From Schwartzia sp. (in: firmicutes) (GTDB taxonomy: Bacteria > Bacillota > Negativicutes > Selenomonadales > Selenomonadaceae), in assembly GCA_024691625.1 (NCBI GenBank), contig JAILNL010000015.1, positions 1 to 6,762 of the forward strand: 6,762 bases of DNA. The letters are read 5' to 3'. The translations under genes were made by a program, and so were the position numbers. Of the stretch, positions 5,520-6,762 are shown in pieces. The notes below the pieces were generated by a model, which was not told the DNA's origin, did no database searches, and was given only the letters and a program-made list of their open reading frames with translations. Each line of letters starts with the position of its first letter. Positions within the stretch are counted from its first letter, which is position 1.

Positions 5520-6762
5520 GACACCAATCAGTACATGGAGATGTTTTTGGAAGAATCACGTGAACATTTGCAGTCGCTGAATGACGGGTTGCTCGGATTG
5601 GAGAACGATCCTGAGGACTTGTCTATCCTGAATGATATCTTCCGAAACGCACATACCATTAAGGGCATGTCCGCTACTATGGGATATACAAAAATAGCAG
5701 AACTTACGCATGACACGGAGAACCTCCTTGATATGCTCCGTAAGGAACAGCTGAAGGTTTCTGAGGATATTGTCGATACTCTTTTCAAATGCGTAGATTC
5801 ACTTGAGCAGATGGTTGAAAGCGTTGGAGAGGGCGGACCTGAGGACGTTGTCGATGTAAGTGAGATCGCGGCTAAACTCAGTGCAATGGTGAAGGGTGAG
5901 GCTGCACCTGCGGCAGCGCCTGCTGCTGAAGCTGCTGCGGCACCTGCTGCTGCGGCTGCGCCTGCTGCACCGTCGATTGAATACGACGATACGGACAAAG
6001 ACGTTATCAAACAGGCTCTTGACAGCGGAATGCGTGTGCTTCACATCAATGTAGCACTTACTGAAAGCTGCGTATTAAAATCCGCACGTTCGTATATGGT
6101 CATGAATTCGCTGGATCAGCTCGGCGATGTAGTGAAATCTGTTCCTCCTGCTGAGGATCTTGAGCAGGAGAAATTTGAGCATTCTTTTGATATCGTTTTT
6201 GTTACGGATGCAGAGCCTTCTGCAATCGAAGAAAATCTCATGACGATTTCAGAAGTTGATAAGGTAGTAATCACTGATGTTGCTGAAGAGCTTAAGGCTC
6301 AGGAAGCAGCGGCAAAGGCTCCGACTCCTGCTGCTGCACCTGCTGCGGCAGCGGCAGCCCCCGCTGCACCTGCTGCGCCTAAAGCAGCTCCTGCGGCTGC
6401 ACCGAAGAAAGCAGCAGCTGCTCCTGCAAAAGGACCGGAAAAGAAACCGGCTAAGGGCGGTCAGTCAGTCCGTGTTGATATTGACAAACTTGATAACCTG
6501 CTGAATCTTGTTGGAGAGCTTGTTATAAATAAGGTTCGTCTCGAGCAGATTGGTATTACGCACCGTCTTACTGAGCTCACTGAAACGCTTGAGCAGATGG
6601 ACCGCGTAACGACAGATTTGCAGACGGTCGTCATGAAAGTCCGCATGGTCCCTGTCGGACAGGTATTTAACCGTTTCCCGCGTATGGTCCGTGACCTCAC
6701 GAAGGAATTGGAGAAAGAAATCAACCTTACTATTGAGGGTGAGGAAACAGAGCTCGACCGTA
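5517..6762 (+). CDS. cheA: CheA, chemotaxis histidine kinase, N-terminal part (3' end outside window)
   Basis: The frame is open from the ATG at 5517 to the window edge, giving 415 complete codons with no stop. CheA takes receptor state through CheW and phosphorylates CheY and CheB. The P1 (HPt) domain (about 1-125) has phosphorylatable H46 in NAHTIKGMSATMGY. An Ala/Pro linker (129-152) follows. The P2 response-regulator docking domain is about 160-258, containing SGMRVLHINVAL and FDIVFVTDAEP. A second Ala/Pro/Lys linker (about 264-317) precedes P3. The dimerisation domain P3 starts at 318 with VRVDIDKLDNLLNLVGELVI. The P3-P4 junction includes VVMKVRMVPVGQVFNRFPRMV, split here only by notation, and the window ends in GEETELDR. 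The ATPase domain (N, G1, F, G2 boxes) and the CheW-like P5 lie downstream. The family is usually about 650-700 residues. The two linkers are notably Ala-rich. All visible residues expected of an active kinase are present. Confidence 0.97.
   Translation, partial: MDTNQYMEMFLEESREHLQSLNDGLLGLENDPEDLSILNDIFRNAHTIKGMSATMGYTKIAELTHDTENLLDMLRKEQLKVSEDIVDTLFKCVDSLEQMVESVGEGGPEDVVDVSEIAAKLSAMVKGEAAPAAAPAAEAAAAPAAAAAPAAPSIEYDDTDKDVIKQALDSGMRVLHINVALTESCVLKSARSYMVMNSLDQLGDVVKSVPPAEDLEQEKFEHSFDIVFVTDAEPSAIEENLMTISEVDKVVITDVAEELKAQEAAAKAPTPAAAPAAAAAAPAAPAAPKAAPAAAPKKAAAAPAKGPEKKPAKGGQSVRVDIDKLDNLLNLVGELVINKVRLEQIGITHRLTELTETLEQMDRVTTDLQTVVMKVRMVPVGQVFNRFPRMVRDLTKELEKEINLTIEGEETELDR
5901..5972 (+). repeat. 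Ala/Pro low-complexity tract, CheA P1-P2 linker
   Basis: Codons 129-152 of cheA are Ala and Pro apart from a single Glu. They are built from degenerate GCT/GCA/GCG and CCT codons, with GCACCTGC recurring. The tract separates the phosphotransfer domain from the CheY/CheB docking domain and is expected to be a flexible or extended tether. On the complementary strand it creates a long spurious open frame of Ala and Gly codons. Confidence 0.85.
6306..6428 (+). repeat. Ala/Pro/Lys low-complexity tract, CheA P2-P3 linker
   Basis: Codons 264-304 of cheA are almost only Ala, Pro and Lys. They share the GCACCTGCTGCG word with the upstream tract at 5901-5972. A more charged segment (GPEKKPAKGG) leads into P3. 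The tract resembles the Ala/Pro linkers of biotin- or lipoyl-domain proteins and should keep P1-P2 mobile relative to the dimer core. Confidence 0.85.

Noticed and set aside
5528..6010. Minus-strand open frame of 160 codons, Ala/Gly/Ser-rich
   Set aside because: It is the complement of the Ala/Pro linker and P1 domain of cheA. The low-complexity product is produced by GC-rich Ala codons, and there is no SD or family motif.

Overview
This is one polycistronic stretch of a flagellar/chemotaxis operon. Everything is on the + strand and nearly every base is coding. The gene order is flhA (3' end only), flhF, flhG, a PilZ/YcgR-type gene, cheB and cheA (5' part only). The order resembles the fla/che operons of Firmicutes. 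Roughly balanced base composition, strong AGGAGG-type ribosome binding sites, a TTG start and Bacillus-type protein features (the DQAxxLR activator peptide of FlhG and a five-domain CheA) point to a motile Firmicute. A Negativicutes/Selenomonas-like or clostridial organism is my best guess, but this is inference from style and not a database match.

Layout: positions 2-748 encode the cytoplasmic C-terminal domain of the flagellar export gate protein FlhA. Positions 749-2410 encode the SRP-family GTPase FlhF, which starts at TTG directly after the flhA stop. Positions 2417-3640 encode the MinD-family ATPase FlhG. Positions 3656-4351 encode a two-domain c-di-GMP receptor (flagellar brake type). 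Positions 4348-5493 encode the chemoreceptor methylesterase CheB, joined to the preceding gene by an ATGA overlap. Positions 5517-6762 encode the first 415 residues of the histidine kinase CheA, which continues past the window. Junctions are 0, 6, 15, -4 and 23 nt, so no room remains for terminators and little for promoters. No stretch above 300 bases lacks a gene.

How the genes work together: FlhA builds the export gate. FlhF and FlhG set the site and number of flagella. The PilZ protein probably slows or modulates the motor in response to c-di-GMP. CheA and CheB form the signalling and adaptation branches of chemotaxis.

No new biological system is visible. What departs from the textbook is the linker architecture: FlhF, FlhG, CheB and CheA all carry long low-complexity or disordered linkers around intact catalytic cores. 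FlhF and its regulator FlhG are both extended in the regions between their interaction elements and enzymatic domains.
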